The position numbers were made by a program, and so were the translations under genes. From DATEKX01 sp963726785 (GTDB lineage: Bacteria; Acidobacteriota; Blastocatellia; UBA7656), in the NCBI GenBank assembly GCA_963726785.1, contig CAVSDJ010000007.1, positions 2,790,001 through 2,854,000 on the forward strand: a DNA stretch of 64,000 bases, read 5' to 3'. Shown here one piece after another: positions 17,587 to 25,961 of this stretch. Within the stretch, counting starts at the first letter, position 1, and every line of letters starts with the position of its first letter. The notes below the pieces were generated by a model, which had not been told where the DNA came from, searched no databases, and saw only the letters and a program-made list of their open reading frames with translations.

Positions 17587-19251
17587 ATGAAGAAATTTGC
17601 CACCGTCTGTGTATGTTTAATACTGGTTTCTTTCATTCTAGTCCCGAACAAGAGCGTGTACTCGCAGGCCAGCGATAAATTAAAACCAAAGTATGTCGAA
17701 GGCGAGATCATCATCAAACTTAAAGACAACGTCGAGTCAATCGTAGAACAAGAAATCCCTGAAGCGGTGTTGAACGTGCGCGGCGAAGGCGTCGAGCGGT
17801 TGACCCAGCGACATAGCGGCAATATAAATCTGGTTCGCTTCAACAGGGCGCTCTCAGTCGAGCAAGCCGTCCGGCAAGCGCGAAAGGATCCGCGCGTCGA
17901 GTACGCAGAGCCTAATTACCTGCTCGAAGCTACGGATAATATACCCGATGACACCTTCTTTTCTTCGATGTGGGGACTGTCGAATCAAAACTCTCTATTC
18001 GGCGGCGCGCAAACGCCTGCAGACATTTCGGCACCGCGAGCCTGGGACATTACTACAGGCAGCGACGACCTTGTTGTTGCCGTGATAGATACAGGCGCAA
18101 AACTCACGCATCCCGATCTGGCTGCAAACGCATGGGTGAACCCGCGCGAGAATCCCAATAATGGAATCGACGATGACGGCAACGGCTTTATAGACGACAA
18201 AAACGGCTGGGATTTCTACGATGGAAGTAGTGAAGTTTTCCAGGACGCGAGTCAGGATATGCACGGCACGCACGTAGCCGGAACGATAGGAGCCGTAGGC
18301 CACAACAAACAAGGCACAACAGGCGTGGCATGGCATGTGAAATTGATGTCGCTCAAGTTCCTGGGCGGCTCGAAAGGCAACGGCTCGACTGGCAATGCTA
18401 TCAGAGCGATCAACTACGTAATCGATCAGCGAAAACGTGGCACTAATGTAAGAGTGATTAATGCAAGTTGGGGCGGCGGTTCAGAATCGCAAGCCTTGCG
18501 CGAGGTAATAGCTGCGGCGGGCCAGAAAGATATAGAGATAGTTTTTGTTTGCGCAGCGGGCAACAGCGGAGAAGATATCGACTCGGTGGCGGACTTTCCT
18601 GCTGACTATGCTGTTGACCTCAACAATGTGATTTCAGTTGCTGCGATAGATTCCGGTGACAATCTCGCAGGCTTTTCCAACTTCGGCCACAACTCGGTGA
18701 GCGTCGCTGCGCCCGGCGTGGGAATTTGGAGCACAGTGTCGGACATAAGGGAATATGCGCCTCTCAGCGGCACATCAATGGCTTCGCCGCATGTGGCCGG
18801 TATCGTCGCGCTGATGCTATCCCACAAGCCGTCGCTGACGCCGGAGGAAGTCAAAAAGATTATCGTTTCGACTGCGGAACCTACGACCGAACTCGCTTCA
18901 AAGGTGGTCTCTTCCGGTCGCGCGAGCGCTTACAACGCTTTGACGGGAATACTTCCCGCCAAAGGCAGCCCCGTTATCGCGCGCGCAAACATCAAAAAGA
19001 AAAAAATAACGATTGACGGTCTCGGATTCCTGAACGGCTCTTCGATTATCGAAGTCAACGGCGTGGCGATTTCCGATATTAAGTATGACGACTCTTACAA
19101 AGTCGGGAACGGAACGATAAGCCGATTGATCTCAGAGCCCGGAAAGAAAACGATCAAAAAGATGTTTCCGAAAGGCCAGCTCGTTGATGTCACCATTTTT
19201 AATCCGACCACGGGCGAGCGTTCACCGAAATTCGCCACCGGACTATTTTAG
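17587..19251 (+). CDS. Secreted subtilisin-like serine protease (S8)
   Basis: A signal peptide (MKKFATVCVCLILVSFILVP, cleavage near SVYSQA) directs export. A propeptide of fervidolysin type follows (YVEGEIIIKLKDN to RVEYAEPNYLLE). The catalytic triad is clear: Asp168 in VIDTG, His226 in HGTHVAG and Ser397 in GTSMASPHVAG, with oxyanion Asn326 in AAGNSG. Residues 195-204 (DDDGNGFIDD) look like a calcium site. A C-terminal ~90-residue beta-rich domain resembles an IPT/TIG-like fold. The protein is complete and probably degrades extracellular proteins. A single-gene unit with its own promoter and terminator is likely. Confidence 0.93.
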   Translation: MKKFATVCVCLILVSFILVPNKSVYSQASDKLKPKYVEGEIIIKLKDNVESIVEQEIPEAVLNVRGEGVERLTQRHSGNINLVRFNRALSVEQAVRQARKDPRVEYAEPNYLLEATDNIPDDTFFSSMWGLSNQNSLFGGAQTPADISAPRAWDITTGSDDLVVAVIDTGAKLTHPDLAANAWVNPRENPNNGIDDDGNGFIDDKNGWDFYDGSSEVFQDASQDMHGTHVAGTIGAVGHNKQGTTGVAWHVKLMSLKFLGGSKGNGSTGNAIRAINYVIDQRKRGTNVRVINASWGGGSESQALREVIAAAGQKDIEIVFVCAAGNSGEDIDSVADFPADYAVDLNNVISVAAIDSGDNLAGFSNFGHNSVSVAAPGVGIWSTVSDIREYAPLSGTSMASPHVAGIVALMLSHKPSLTPEEVKKIIVSTAEPTTELASKVVSSGRASAYNALTGILPAKGSPVIARANIKKKKITIDGLGFLNGSSIIEVNGVAISDIKYDDSYKVGNGTISRLISEPGKKTIKKMFPKGQLVDVTIFNPTTGERSPKFATGLF

Positions 19252-19275
19252 GGCGAGATAAATTCAGAGGCTGTT

Positions 19276-19310
19276 GAGCCGCGAGCGCGACGCTCGCGGC
19301 TCGTTTCGTT
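19276..19310. terminator. Rho-independent terminator between convergent genes
   Basis: A 12-bp perfect stem (gagccgcgagcg and its complement) with a CGA loop is followed by a T-rich run (gtttcgtttt). It lies between the subtilase gene and the oppositely oriented TonB_C gene. Confidence 0.8.
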
Positions 19311-19316
19311 TTCCGA

Positions 19317-20006
19317 TTACCCTTGAGGTTTTTTGGGCGCGGCTTTGTCCTTGTCACCGAGCACGAAGTTGAAAGTCATCGTCGCAAGCACTGTTTTTTG
19401 CACACTATTCGAGAAGCGAAACTGCTTCATTGCATCAAGCGCCGCTTTGCTCAAAAGCTCGTCGCCGCTCTTCACGCGAGCCTCGGCGACCTCGCCTTTC
19501 TCGTTGATCGTGACCTCAAGAATCACATTGCCCTCAACGCCCTTTCGCTTCGCTTCTTCGGGATAAACCGCGTCAACTTTATGCACGACTTTTATGTCGT
19601 CCGCTTTGGCTTGCTCAGGCTTTTGCGGCTGAGGCGCGGGGCTGTCGCTGTCTTTAAACTCGAAAGTCAAAGTGAGTGTTACGGGGCTGTCATAAGTACT
19701 TGAGAAACGCCAGAGCTTCGCCGCGTCAATCGCCGCTTGATTAAGCAGGCGATGCCCCGTTACCACGCGAGCGATTGACACCTCGCCGCTCGTTTCCACC
19801 GTTACCTCAACCACAACTTTCCCTTCGACGCCTGCGCGGCGAGCTTCATCCGGGTATTCAGCCTGAACTTTTTCCAGGACTTTTATCTCAGGCTTTTTTT
19901 CTTGCTGCTGAGGCACGCTTTTATCCTGCGCCACCGTCGCAAGCCCGGTCATTAGGAGAAAACAAACCGTCGCAATCAACGAAACTGCAAATCGAATCTT
20001 AGTCAT
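19317..20006 (-). CDS. Periplasmic protein with two TonB C-terminal domains
   Basis: The ATG at 20006 has a perfect ribosome site (GGAGGTCAAG), so I prefer it to the in-frame ATG nine codons earlier. A signal peptide (MTKIRFAVSLIATVCFLL, ending ATVAQ) is followed by two TonB_C domains of about 80 residues each. Both carry the family motif: EYPDEARRAGVEGKVVVEV and VYPEEAKRKGVEGNVILEV. TonB_C domains contact TonB-box peptides of outer-membrane receptors. The lack of a retained membrane anchor and the domain duplication are unusual for an energy transducer, so its role may be structural or regulatory. Confidence 0.88.
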   Translation of the reverse strand: MTKIRFAVSLIATVCFLLMTGLATVAQDKSVPQQQEKKPEIKVLEKVQAEYPDEARRAGVEGKVVVEVTVETSGEVSIARVVTGHRLLNQAAIDAAKLWRFSSTYDSPVTLTLTFEFKDSDSPAPQPQKPEQAKADDIKVVHKVDAVYPEEAKRKGVEGNVILEVTINEKGEVAEARVKSGDELLSKAALDAMKQFRFSNSVQKTVLATMTFNFVLGDKDKAAPKKPQG

Positions 20007-20169
20007 CTTGACCTCCGCTCTTATTCGATTCATCTCGCCAGGGCACGGCGAGCCGAGTCCGCTGGGTTAGACACCCCTTGCGGCCTGTTTGTTCCTGCGT
20101 GCGCCTTGTCGGACGCGCGTAAGCTGCCCTAGAATACCACTCACGATTAAGACCTCAAGGGAATGAACT

Positions 20170-20964
20170 ATGAAGCAATACCTGGATTTGATGAAGCACG
20201 TTCTCGATAACGGGGCGAAGAAAGATGATCGAACGGGAACAGGCACTCTATCCACATTCGGCTATCAAATGCGATTCAACCTCAGCGAAGGCTTTCCACT
20301 GCTGACGACCAAAAAACTGCACATCAAATCCATCATCTACGAGTTGCTCTGGTTTCTCAGAGGCGACACCAACGTAAAATATCTGCAAGAGCACGGCGTG
20401 AATATCTGGAATGAATGGGCCGACGAGCGCGGCGATTTAGGCCCCGTTTACGGCGCGCAATGGCGGGCATGGCGAGCATCCGACGGGGGAACAATAGATC
20501 AGATCAGTCAGCTTATCGAGCAGATTAAATCCAACCCTGACTCAAGGCGATTGATCATCAACGCGTGGAACGTAGGCGAGCTTTCAAAGATGCGACTTGC
20601 GCCATGCCATCTGCTCTTTCAATTCTATGTCGCAGGCGGTCGTCTTTCTTGCCAGCTTTATCAAAGGTCGGCTGATATTTTTTTGGGTGTGCCGTTCAAC
20701 ATCGCGTCCTACGCGCTGCTGACGATGATGATCGCCCAAGTCTGCGACCTCAGGCCCGGCGAGTTCGTTCACACGCTCGGAGATGCGCATCTGTACTCGA
20801 ATCACCTCGAACAAGCCCGCTTGCAACTCGCGCGCGCGCCTCGCGCGCTCCCACAGATGAAGATCAACCCATCGGTCAAATCCATCTTTGAATTCGACTA
20901 TTCTGATTTCGAGCTTTCAGGTTACGAACCGCATCCGCATATAAAAGCCGAGGTGGCGGTGTGA
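20170..20964 (+). CDS. thyA: Thymidylate synthase
   Basis: ThyA converts dUMP to dTMP using methylene-tetrahydrofolate. The 264-residue length matches the E. coli-type enzyme. Visible landmarks are KDDRTGTGTLSTFGYQMRF near the start, the catalytic cysteine in LAPCHLLFQFYV, LYQRSADIFLGVPFNIASYA and the C-terminal IKAEVAV. AAGGGA lies eight bases before the ATG. The stop overlaps the folA GTG start (GTGA), giving a coupled thyA-folA pair, a common arrangement because DHFR recycles the dihydrofolate ThyA makes. Confidence 0.97.
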   Translation: MKQYLDLMKHVLDNGAKKDDRTGTGTLSTFGYQMRFNLSEGFPLLTTKKLHIKSIIYELLWFLRGDTNVKYLQEHGVNIWNEWADERGDLGPVYGAQWRAWRASDGGTIDQISQLIEQIKSNPDSRRLIINAWNVGELSKMRLAPCHLLFQFYVAGGRLSCQLYQRSADIFLGVPFNIASYALLTMMIAQVCDLRPGEFVHTLGDAHLYSNHLEQARLQLARAPRALPQMKINPSVKSIFEFDYSDFELSGYEPHPHIKAEVAV

Positions 20965-21461
20965 TCATCTCATTTCTGGTTGCGATGGATGAAAAGCGCG
21001 GGATAGGCAAGGCGGGCGGCTTGCCCTGGCGCTTGTCGTCAGACCTGAAAAGGTTTCGCGAGCTGACCATGGGCCACCACATAATTGTGGGGAGAAAAAC
21101 CTTCGAGTCTATAGGCAAGCCCCTGCCCGGAAGACAGATGATCATTGTCACTCGCAACGAAAGCTTTGCGCCCGAAGGCTGTTTCATCGCGCATTCGATT
21201 TCCGACGCTATCAGCCTCGCGCGAGAAAGAGGCGAGAGCGAACTGTTCATCTGCGGCGGCGCTGAAATCTATGCCCAGTCGTTTGCCGCAGCAGACCGCA
21301 TGTATTTGACACTGGTTCACGCCGATTGCGACGCAGACACTTTCTTTCCAGAGTGGGACAGAGATGAATGGATAGAGGTGGAAAGCGAGCATCACGCCGC
21401 TGATGAAAAGAATCAGTATTCGTTTACCTTCAAAGTGCTTGCGAGAAAATCGCAGGTTTGA
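20961..21461 (+). CDS. folA: Dihydrofolate reductase
   Basis: DHFR reduces dihydrofolate with NADPH. The start is GTG, overlapping the thyA stop. Motifs are ISFLVAMDEKRGIGKAGGLPW, the substrate-site region PWRLSSDLKRFRELTMG, VGRKTFESIGKPLPGR and the cofactor segment LFICGGAEIYAQ. The length of 166 residues is standard. It forms a nucleotide-metabolism run with thyA and dut. Confidence 0.95.
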   Translation: MIISFLVAMDEKRGIGKAGGLPWRLSSDLKRFRELTMGHHIIVGRKTFESIGKPLPGRQMIIVTRNESFAPEGCFIAHSISDAISLARERGESELFICGGAEIYAQSFAAADRMYLTLVHADCDADTFFPEWDRDEWIEVESEHHAADEKNQYSFTFKVLARKSQV

Positions 21462-21537
21462 ACTGCATCGGAAAGAATAGTGAAGTGTCGCGTTTGAATC
21501 TTTAATCCAGTCAAATCGAATCTGAAAGCCGATAATC

Positions 21538-21978
21538 ATGATAGAACTAAAAATCAAAATGCTTGACGAAAGTTTGGCGATGCCGCGCTACCAGCACGAA
21601 GGCGATGCGGGGCTTGACCTGCCGAGCCGCATTGCCTTCACGCTAGAACCGGGCGAGCGAGCAACTATACCGACAGGAATAGCCGTAGCGATACCGCGCG
21701 GGTATGCAGGATTTGTGTTGATACGCAGCGGGCTGGCCGCGCGACATGGCATCTCGTGCGTGAACTCGCCGGGCTTGATTGATGCAGGCTATCGTGGCGA
21801 GATAGCCGTGATAATGATTAACACGGACAAACGCGAGCCACTTCACATCCATCGAGGCGACCGCATCGCGCAGTTGGTTATTCAAAAAGTCGAGGAGGCC
21901 ACTCTCCTTCAAGTTGACGAACTGGACGAGACCGCGCGCGGCGAAGGAGGTTTTGGCAGCACGGGCCGCTCTTCGTAA
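21538..21978 (+). CDS. dut: dUTP diphosphatase (dUTPase)
   Basis: This trimeric enzyme hydrolyses dUTP to dUMP and so supplies ThyA. The conserved motifs are in order: AGLDLPS (motif I), RSGLAARHG (II), GLIDAGYRGEIAV (III), RIAQLVIQ (IV) and GEGGFGSTGR (V). The 146-residue length is normal. It follows folA by 76 bp in the same direction. It is the last clear core gene before the accessory island. Confidence 0.95.
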   Translation: MIELKIKMLDESLAMPRYQHEGDAGLDLPSRIAFTLEPGERATIPTGIAVAIPRGYAGFVLIRSGLAARHGISCVNSPGLIDAGYRGEIAVIMINTDKREPLHIHRGDRIAQLVIQKVEEATLLQVDELDETARGEGGFGSTGRSS

Positions 21979-21987
21979 AGTCCTTCA

Positions 21988-22155
21988 CTATTTAGCAAGC
22001 GCGGGAACATCAACGGGCGAGAATCCGTGTTTGACGGGGATGGAATAGATGAGCCGCTGGTAGCGAAGTATCAAAGCCTCCCACGCCGCCCGGTCGCCTT
22101 TGAGACAAGCCTCTACAAGCTGGCGGTCTGTATGAAGGTCGGTCCCGTCAGTCAT
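21988..22155 (-). pseudogene. Remnant of an ECF sigma factor, N-terminal 55 residues
   Basis: The short frame starts MTDGTDLHTDRQLVEACLKG and continues DRAAWEALILRYQRLIYSIP, which matches sigma-70 region 2.1-2.2 of ECF factors. It stops after a further 15 residues, where regions 2.3-4 should follow. The missing 3' part would lie in the space now taken by the 3' end of dut, so the gene was truncated on that side. It marks the boundary between core genome and island. Confidence 0.65.
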
Positions 22156-22206
22156 AGATAGCGACAGATCGGTCGTTGAGCGAGAATAGATTTGTCTGAT
22201 GTCAGT

Positions 22207-22332
22207 TCTACCATAAAGTGAAAATGGGCTAACTCATAAACAATAACTTACGGACAAAAATCTACCATAAATTGAAAACCTTTCTACCATAAAATGAAAA
22301 TATCCAGAATTTTTCTACCATAAAGTGAAAAT
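22207..22332. repeat. Four direct copies of a 19-bp repeat, possible transposon end
   Basis: Copies of tctaccataaagtgaaaat start at 22207, 22261 (variant attgaaaac), 22283 (variant aaatgaaaat) and 22314. Spacings are 54, 22 and 31 bases. A TGTCAG lies just before the first copy, at 22200. Unevenly spaced direct repeats near a terminus are typical of binding sites for TnsB, MuA or IS21 IstA transposases. No inverted counterpart was found elsewhere in the window, so the matching end is outside it or lost. Confidence 0.7.
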
Positions 22333-22371
22333 ATCTGGAATTGATGTGATTATCGAATTTTGCTGGCCGAT

Positions 22372-22401
22372 GACTTAACCGGTAACAGTCTCGGTTAAGT
22401 C
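22372..22401. repeat. 10-bp perfect inverted repeat
   Basis: Gacttaaccg pairs with cggttaagtc across a 10-base loop. It lies between the repeat array and the IS3 remnant. The surrounding 22,333-22,565 has no open frame I can support. Function is unknown. Confidence 0.5.
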
Positions 22402-22594
22402 TTTCAGTTAACTTTTGCAAGCCATTGAATTCCTTATCGCAAGAGGAGCAGAACTCTCAGTGCATTTGAGAAGCAATAGCAGTTGAGTCATGGCCGCCGA
22501 AAAGCGAAATTCTTAACTGACCTGCTTCCCTAAATTCGGGCCATCGATTATGAGACAATAGCTCCTATTGAGCCGCCCCCAAATCCTGAGCCGA

Positions 22595-23335
22595 TTATAA
22601 GGTTAAAATATCTGCTTCATTCGGCCCTCTGTTTAGTTGCCAATTCTCCTTAAATGCTGAGGGCGGTTGCTGACCCAAAGCACTATGTGGTCTGTTCTCG
22701 TTATAGTCCTTTCTCCATTCTTCTATCTTGATGCGCGCATCCTGGATTTTATCAAACCAGTTCTGATCCAAACATTCTTGCCTGAACCTCCCGTTGAAGC
22801 TCTCTATATAGGCATTGTCTGTTGGTTTGCCTGGCCTGCTGAAATCCAGCTTCACGCCTTGCCTGTATGCCCATTCATCAAGCGCCTTCGAGATCAGTTC
22901 CGGCCCGTTGTCCACCTTGATGATCTTTGGTAGTCCGTAGCTGCTTGCTACTCTCTCCAATACCTCAACCACTCTTCTTCCTGTGAGCGAGAAATCCACC
23001 TCTATGGCCGGACTAACTCGGCTAAAGTTATCCACTAACGTCAAGGCTCGAAATCTCTGCCCGTTCGACAGGCTGGGCGAAGTCGGCTTCACAGCTTCTA
23101 CTCTCAACTCACTCACACATTTTTTCTTTCTTTTCAGGCGCAAAGACAAGCCTTCCTGCCGATATAAGCGGTAGACTCTATTAATGTTGACTTTCCATCC
23201 TTCTCGCAACAGCAGCACGTGCAATCGCCTATATCCGTATCTGACCTGCGCCTGAGCAATATCTCTCAACCTGATGAGCAAAGCCCTTTGCTCTTTGGCT
23301 TGTGAGCGATAATACTCAGTTGATCGATTAAGCAA
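22595..23335 (-). pseudogene. IS3-family OrfB, internally deleted
   Basis: The product resembles IS3-family integrase-type transposases: an HTH-21-like segment (YGYRRLHVLLLREGWKVNI), then the core motifs KVDNGPELIS (second Asp) and DNAYIESFNGRFRQECLD (Glu). The segment that should hold the first catalytic Asp (the WSMDF-like motif before NGQRFRALTLVDNF) is missing; the text runs from VEAVKPTSPSLS straight into NGQRFR. The enzyme is therefore dead. A terminal-repeat-like sequence tgagccgcccccaaatc is at 22,569, but no OrfA or opposite repeat is seen, so this is a remnant. Confidence 0.8.
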
Positions 23336-23382
23336 AATTGTTCTACAGGCTCTTCGCTTGCTGATCTTAAAGCCGACTGGCT

Positions 23383-23438
23383 TTGCACCAAAAGCCGCTT
23401 TTGAACCAAAAGTCAGGAACTTGAACCAAAAGTCCTAA
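23383..23438. repeat. Three tandem ~19-bp repeats (ttgaaccaaaagtc)
   Basis: Copies start at 23383 (variant ttgcaccaaaagcc), 23401 and 23421, spaced 18 and 20 bases. They sit between the IS3 remnant and the end of the XRE gene. They could be transposase-binding repeats or a dispersed low-complexity repeat. Confidence 0.55.
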
Positions 23439-23716
23439 TGCTGTTTTTTAATCGCTACTGGCAAGCGTTCGGGTAAATCCATCTTATCATCAATCAGTAC
23501 ATCGGTTGATATTCCCGCCAATCTTGCATACCTCAGTACAACCAACAATGACGGTTCTCTCGCGCCAGTCTCGTAACCTGAAATAGCACTCCGCAATATC
23601 TTGCCCTTCAATCCTAAAGCTGTCAGCATCTCGTTTTGAGAGAGTCCCAATCCTTCTCTGATTTGTAGCAACTTCTTAGCAAGTCTTTCAGGTCGCTCTC
23701 TTGCGGATTTTCCCAT
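23435..23716 (-). CDS. XRE-family DNA-binding regulator
   Basis: The ATG at 23716 is preceded by AGAGGGA at seven bases, so I chose it over the longer in-frame start at 23782. The 93-residue product is a Cro/C1-type helix-turn-helix protein (LAKKLLQIREGLGLSQNEML, SAISGYETGAREPSLLVVL). Upstream, near 23752, agtcgcaaatgtgact is an imperfect palindrome that could be its operator. It probably regulates nearby island genes or itself. Confidence 0.75.
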   Translation of the reverse strand: MGKSARERPERLAKKLLQIREGLGLSQNEMLTALGLKGKILRSAISGYETGAREPSLLVVLRYARLAGISTDVLIDDKMDLPERLPVAIKKQH

Positions 23717-23970
23717 CACATTCCCTCTGATAGGAAAATTACATTGACAGTAGTCACATTTGCGACTAAGATAGCATCGCATTTTAGTTTCGCCAGAAGT
23801 TGCTCAGATAAGAGCATCTTGGCGGGTCGCATCATTGCTGATATGAAACCGCCTTACTCATAAGGAGTGATGCTGATATTAGCATACATAACGCTATGTT
23901 GCGATTAGACAGATATTGAATCACCAATAGAGTGACAGGAAAACGAGTTTGTTGTTACACCTAAAAGTTT

Positions 23971-24213
23971 TTAGGCTCTCATCCTGAGCCAGAGCATCAG
24001 AGCCACGATCACAATACTTAATTCGACTGTTCCACTTTTGGGAGATTGGCCTTGTTGATTGGTGTTATGTCCATCGCATTCGCCGGGATAGTCTTCAATG
24101 CATCCCGGCATGTCGCAAGTACATGCATAACCGCCAGACAACGAATGCCCCGCATACGCAGGGGCAAACGAAAGGAACACCATGAGCACGACCAGTATCA
24201 AACGTTTTCTCAT
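23971..24213 (-). CDS. Small exported Cys-rich protein with C-terminal hydrophobic tail
   Basis: A strong ribosome site (GGAGGACAAAAGC) precedes the ATG. The 80-residue product has a clear signal peptide (MRKRLILVVLMVFLSFAPAYA), then a short region with three cysteines (YACTCDMPGCIEDY), a Gln/Ser linker and a C-terminal hydrophobic segment (VELSIVIVALMLWLRM). That layout resembles small sorted surface proteins. Its 5' end overlaps that of the next gene on the opposite strand by about 32 bases. Confidence 0.55.
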   Translation of the reverse strand: MRKRLILVVLMVFLSFAPAYAGHSLSGGYACTCDMPGCIEDYPGECDGHNTNQQGQSPKSGTVELSIVIVALMLWLRMRA

Positions 24214-25015
24214 GCTTTTGTCCTCCGCACGTGAAATAGATCAGGCACGATTGTATCAACTGATTCAGGCCGCAGAGCGTTGTTATTGCCTGAAAAATAC
24301 AAAAGGGCAATATGAATTCGGCTCGATTCTGAAAAACTTTCCCCCGCCGTTCAATCTTATTGGAGAGTATTATCAAGCGTTCCATTTGTATAAACAGGGA
24401 GAGAAAGATACCGCAATAGAGAAGTTGACCACAGTTAGAGAACAGGGAAACCCGTATTATCAAGCTAAATCGCTATTAACATTCGGAGCCATTCATCAAG
24501 TTGAAGGCAATATTGATGAAGCAATGAAAGTAAGGCTCGCGGCATCTAAATCGGAAATTCTTTCAATCACCCTGGATGCCGCAATCGGCATAGCCGCGCT
24601 TTTCGGCGGTCAGGGCAAGCATGATAAGGCCGTTGAATACTTGGAAAGCGTATTGCCTCATGCATCAAAACTTGGTGACATTCCTTTACAATTTGATCTT
24701 CGGAATAGCTACGCAACAGAGTTAGCAGAAATAGGCAAAACAGAGGACGCGCAAAAGGTTATTGAGCCTGTTATACAAAGCCCCTACACTCGTTATTATC
24801 CTAACTGGCCTGAGACAGCAAAAGAGATACAAGAAAAGTCATCAAGAAAGACAATGATGATATTCAACAGATCGAACGTTATCGCTTTCCCCATTAAAGA
24901 AGTACAAGAACCTGAAGCAATCGAAGAAACGAAAGCGGAAACAGAAGAAATACGCTTCCCGCTTTCTCGTTTTATCAGTGATGAATTTGACATTCGAGAC
25001 AAAGTAGAAGATTGA
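24182..25015 (+). CDS. TPR-like hypothetical protein
   Basis: The 277-residue product contains TPR-like helical pairs (AIEKLTTVREQGNPYYQAKS, GNIDEAMKVRLAASKSEI, GKHDKAVEYLESVLPHASKL, GKTEDAQKVIEPVI) and an acidic C-terminal tail. The ATG at 24182 has AAAGGAA upstream; a second ATG at 24212 is possible and would reduce overlap with the oppositely oriented small gene. I do not recognise a specific family. A regulatory partner of the nearby XRE protein is a guess. Confidence 0.6.
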   Translation: MSTTSIKRFLMLLSSAREIDQARLYQLIQAAERCYCLKNTKGQYEFGSILKNFPPPFNLIGEYYQAFHLYKQGEKDTAIEKLTTVREQGNPYYQAKSLLTFGAIHQVEGNIDEAMKVRLAASKSEILSITLDAAIGIAALFGGQGKHDKAVEYLESVLPHASKLGDIPLQFDLRNSYATELAEIGKTEDAQKVIEPVIQSPYTRYYPNWPETAKEIQEKSSRKTMMIFNRSNVIAFPIKEVQEPEAIEETKAETEEIRFPLSRFISDEFDIRDKVED

Positions 25016-25219
25016 GTGTATGGCTCAATGAAAGCAAACGACTTTAGCACGCTTATGATAGCCATCGCTGAAAGCGAAGATGAGATTGAGCGAAGCATGA
25101 TTATCGAAGAAGTTATTGATAGCACGTTCCCGCTCACGCCCGAAGGCATGGAAGCAAAGCAGCGATGGCGAGAAGGCATTATCGCTAAGATCAAAGGCGA
25201 GATAGACACGCCTGAATAA
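25016..25219 (+). CDS. Small acidic hypothetical protein
   Basis: The frame begins with GTG immediately after the TPR gene stop; an in-frame ATG lies at 25028. The ~65-residue product (FSTLMIAIAESEDEIERSMI and a helical tail) matches no family I know. The tight linkage suggests an operon with the TPR gene. Confidence 0.45.
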   Translation: MYGSMKANDFSTLMIAIAESEDEIERSMIIEEVIDSTFPLTPEGMEAKQRWREGIIAKIKGEIDTPE

Positions 25220-25266
25220 TCCTGTTTAGACTTTTCGGGCAAAGCCATTGCTAAGTACACTGGAAA

Positions 25267-25938
25267 TTAAGTTCGTTTATATTGAGCATTCTCAGCATTG
25301 ACTTGCTGATAGTGCCTGTTGAGTTTGTTTCTGGCTGACTCGATTGAGAATTGCCAATCTATCTTGATTCCTTTCTCTTCTCGCTCGTTGACAATTGCTA
25401 ATACTTCCTCAGTTAGTTTCTCGCGCGTCGCAATCCGCCTGTTCAAGCATTGCTTGCTCAATGCCGAGAACTCTATCTCGATGAGGTTGAGCCAACTTGC
25501 ACTCTTCGGCGTATAGTAAAACTCAAAGCGTTGCGACAATGCGAATGCCTCCTCAGCACTGAATGTTGCATAAAATGAACTGCTGTTGTGAGTGTTGAGA
25601 TTATCTTGAATCACTCGAATCTTCCTGGCTTCCGAGTAGCGCGCTGCCAACTCTTTCATGAAGATTGCGTACTCACGCTTTGTGCGCTGCCCGTGAACTT
25701 GTGCCAGCCGTTTGGCGCTCTTGGCTTCAATCGCCATCAGCAAGACGCAGGAGCCATTTTTCTCGTAGGTATAATGCTGGCGAGCTACTTGTCCGGCTTT
25801 CATCTCTAGTCCTTCGACCACCTCGCCGATCAAGAAACACGGGCGTTCATCGAAGCAAATCAGTGGGTAGAGCGGGTCGTAGGGAAGCTCATAAAGATGA
25901 AGAATCTGTTCCATTCGGGCGATAAAGTTGGCGTCCAT
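25267..25938 (-). CDS. IS630 transposase, second frame (DDE catalytic part)
   Basis: The DDE domain shows the catalytic motifs LICFDERPCFL (first Asp), RVIQDNLNTHNSS (second Asp) and SASWLNLIEIEFS (Glu). The frame is open upstream to the A8 run, so it is probably made only as a fusion with the HTH part by -1 frameshifting, as known for several IS630 elements. Confidence 0.85.
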   Translation of the reverse strand: MDANFIARMEQILHLYELPYDPLYPLICFDERPCFLIGEVVEGLEMKAGQVARQHYTYEKNGSCVLLMAIEAKSAKRLAQVHGQRTKREYAIFMKELAARYSEARKIRVIQDNLNTHNSSSFYATFSAEEAFALSQRFEFYYTPKSASWLNLIEIEFSALSKQCLNRRIATREKLTEEVLAIVNEREEKGIKIDWQFSIESARNKLNRHYQQVNAENAQYKRT

Positions 25939-25961
25939 AATGCCTATACACCAGGTCTTTT

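Noticed and set aside
19981..20169. Riboswitch or T-box leader before thyA
   Set aside because: No conserved leader motif was recognised; the region is short and shows only a normal ribosome site.
22207..22332. The four-copy repeat array as a CRISPR array
   Set aside because: Repeats are only 19 bp, spacers are uneven (35, 3 and 12 bases between copies), and no cas gene is in the window.
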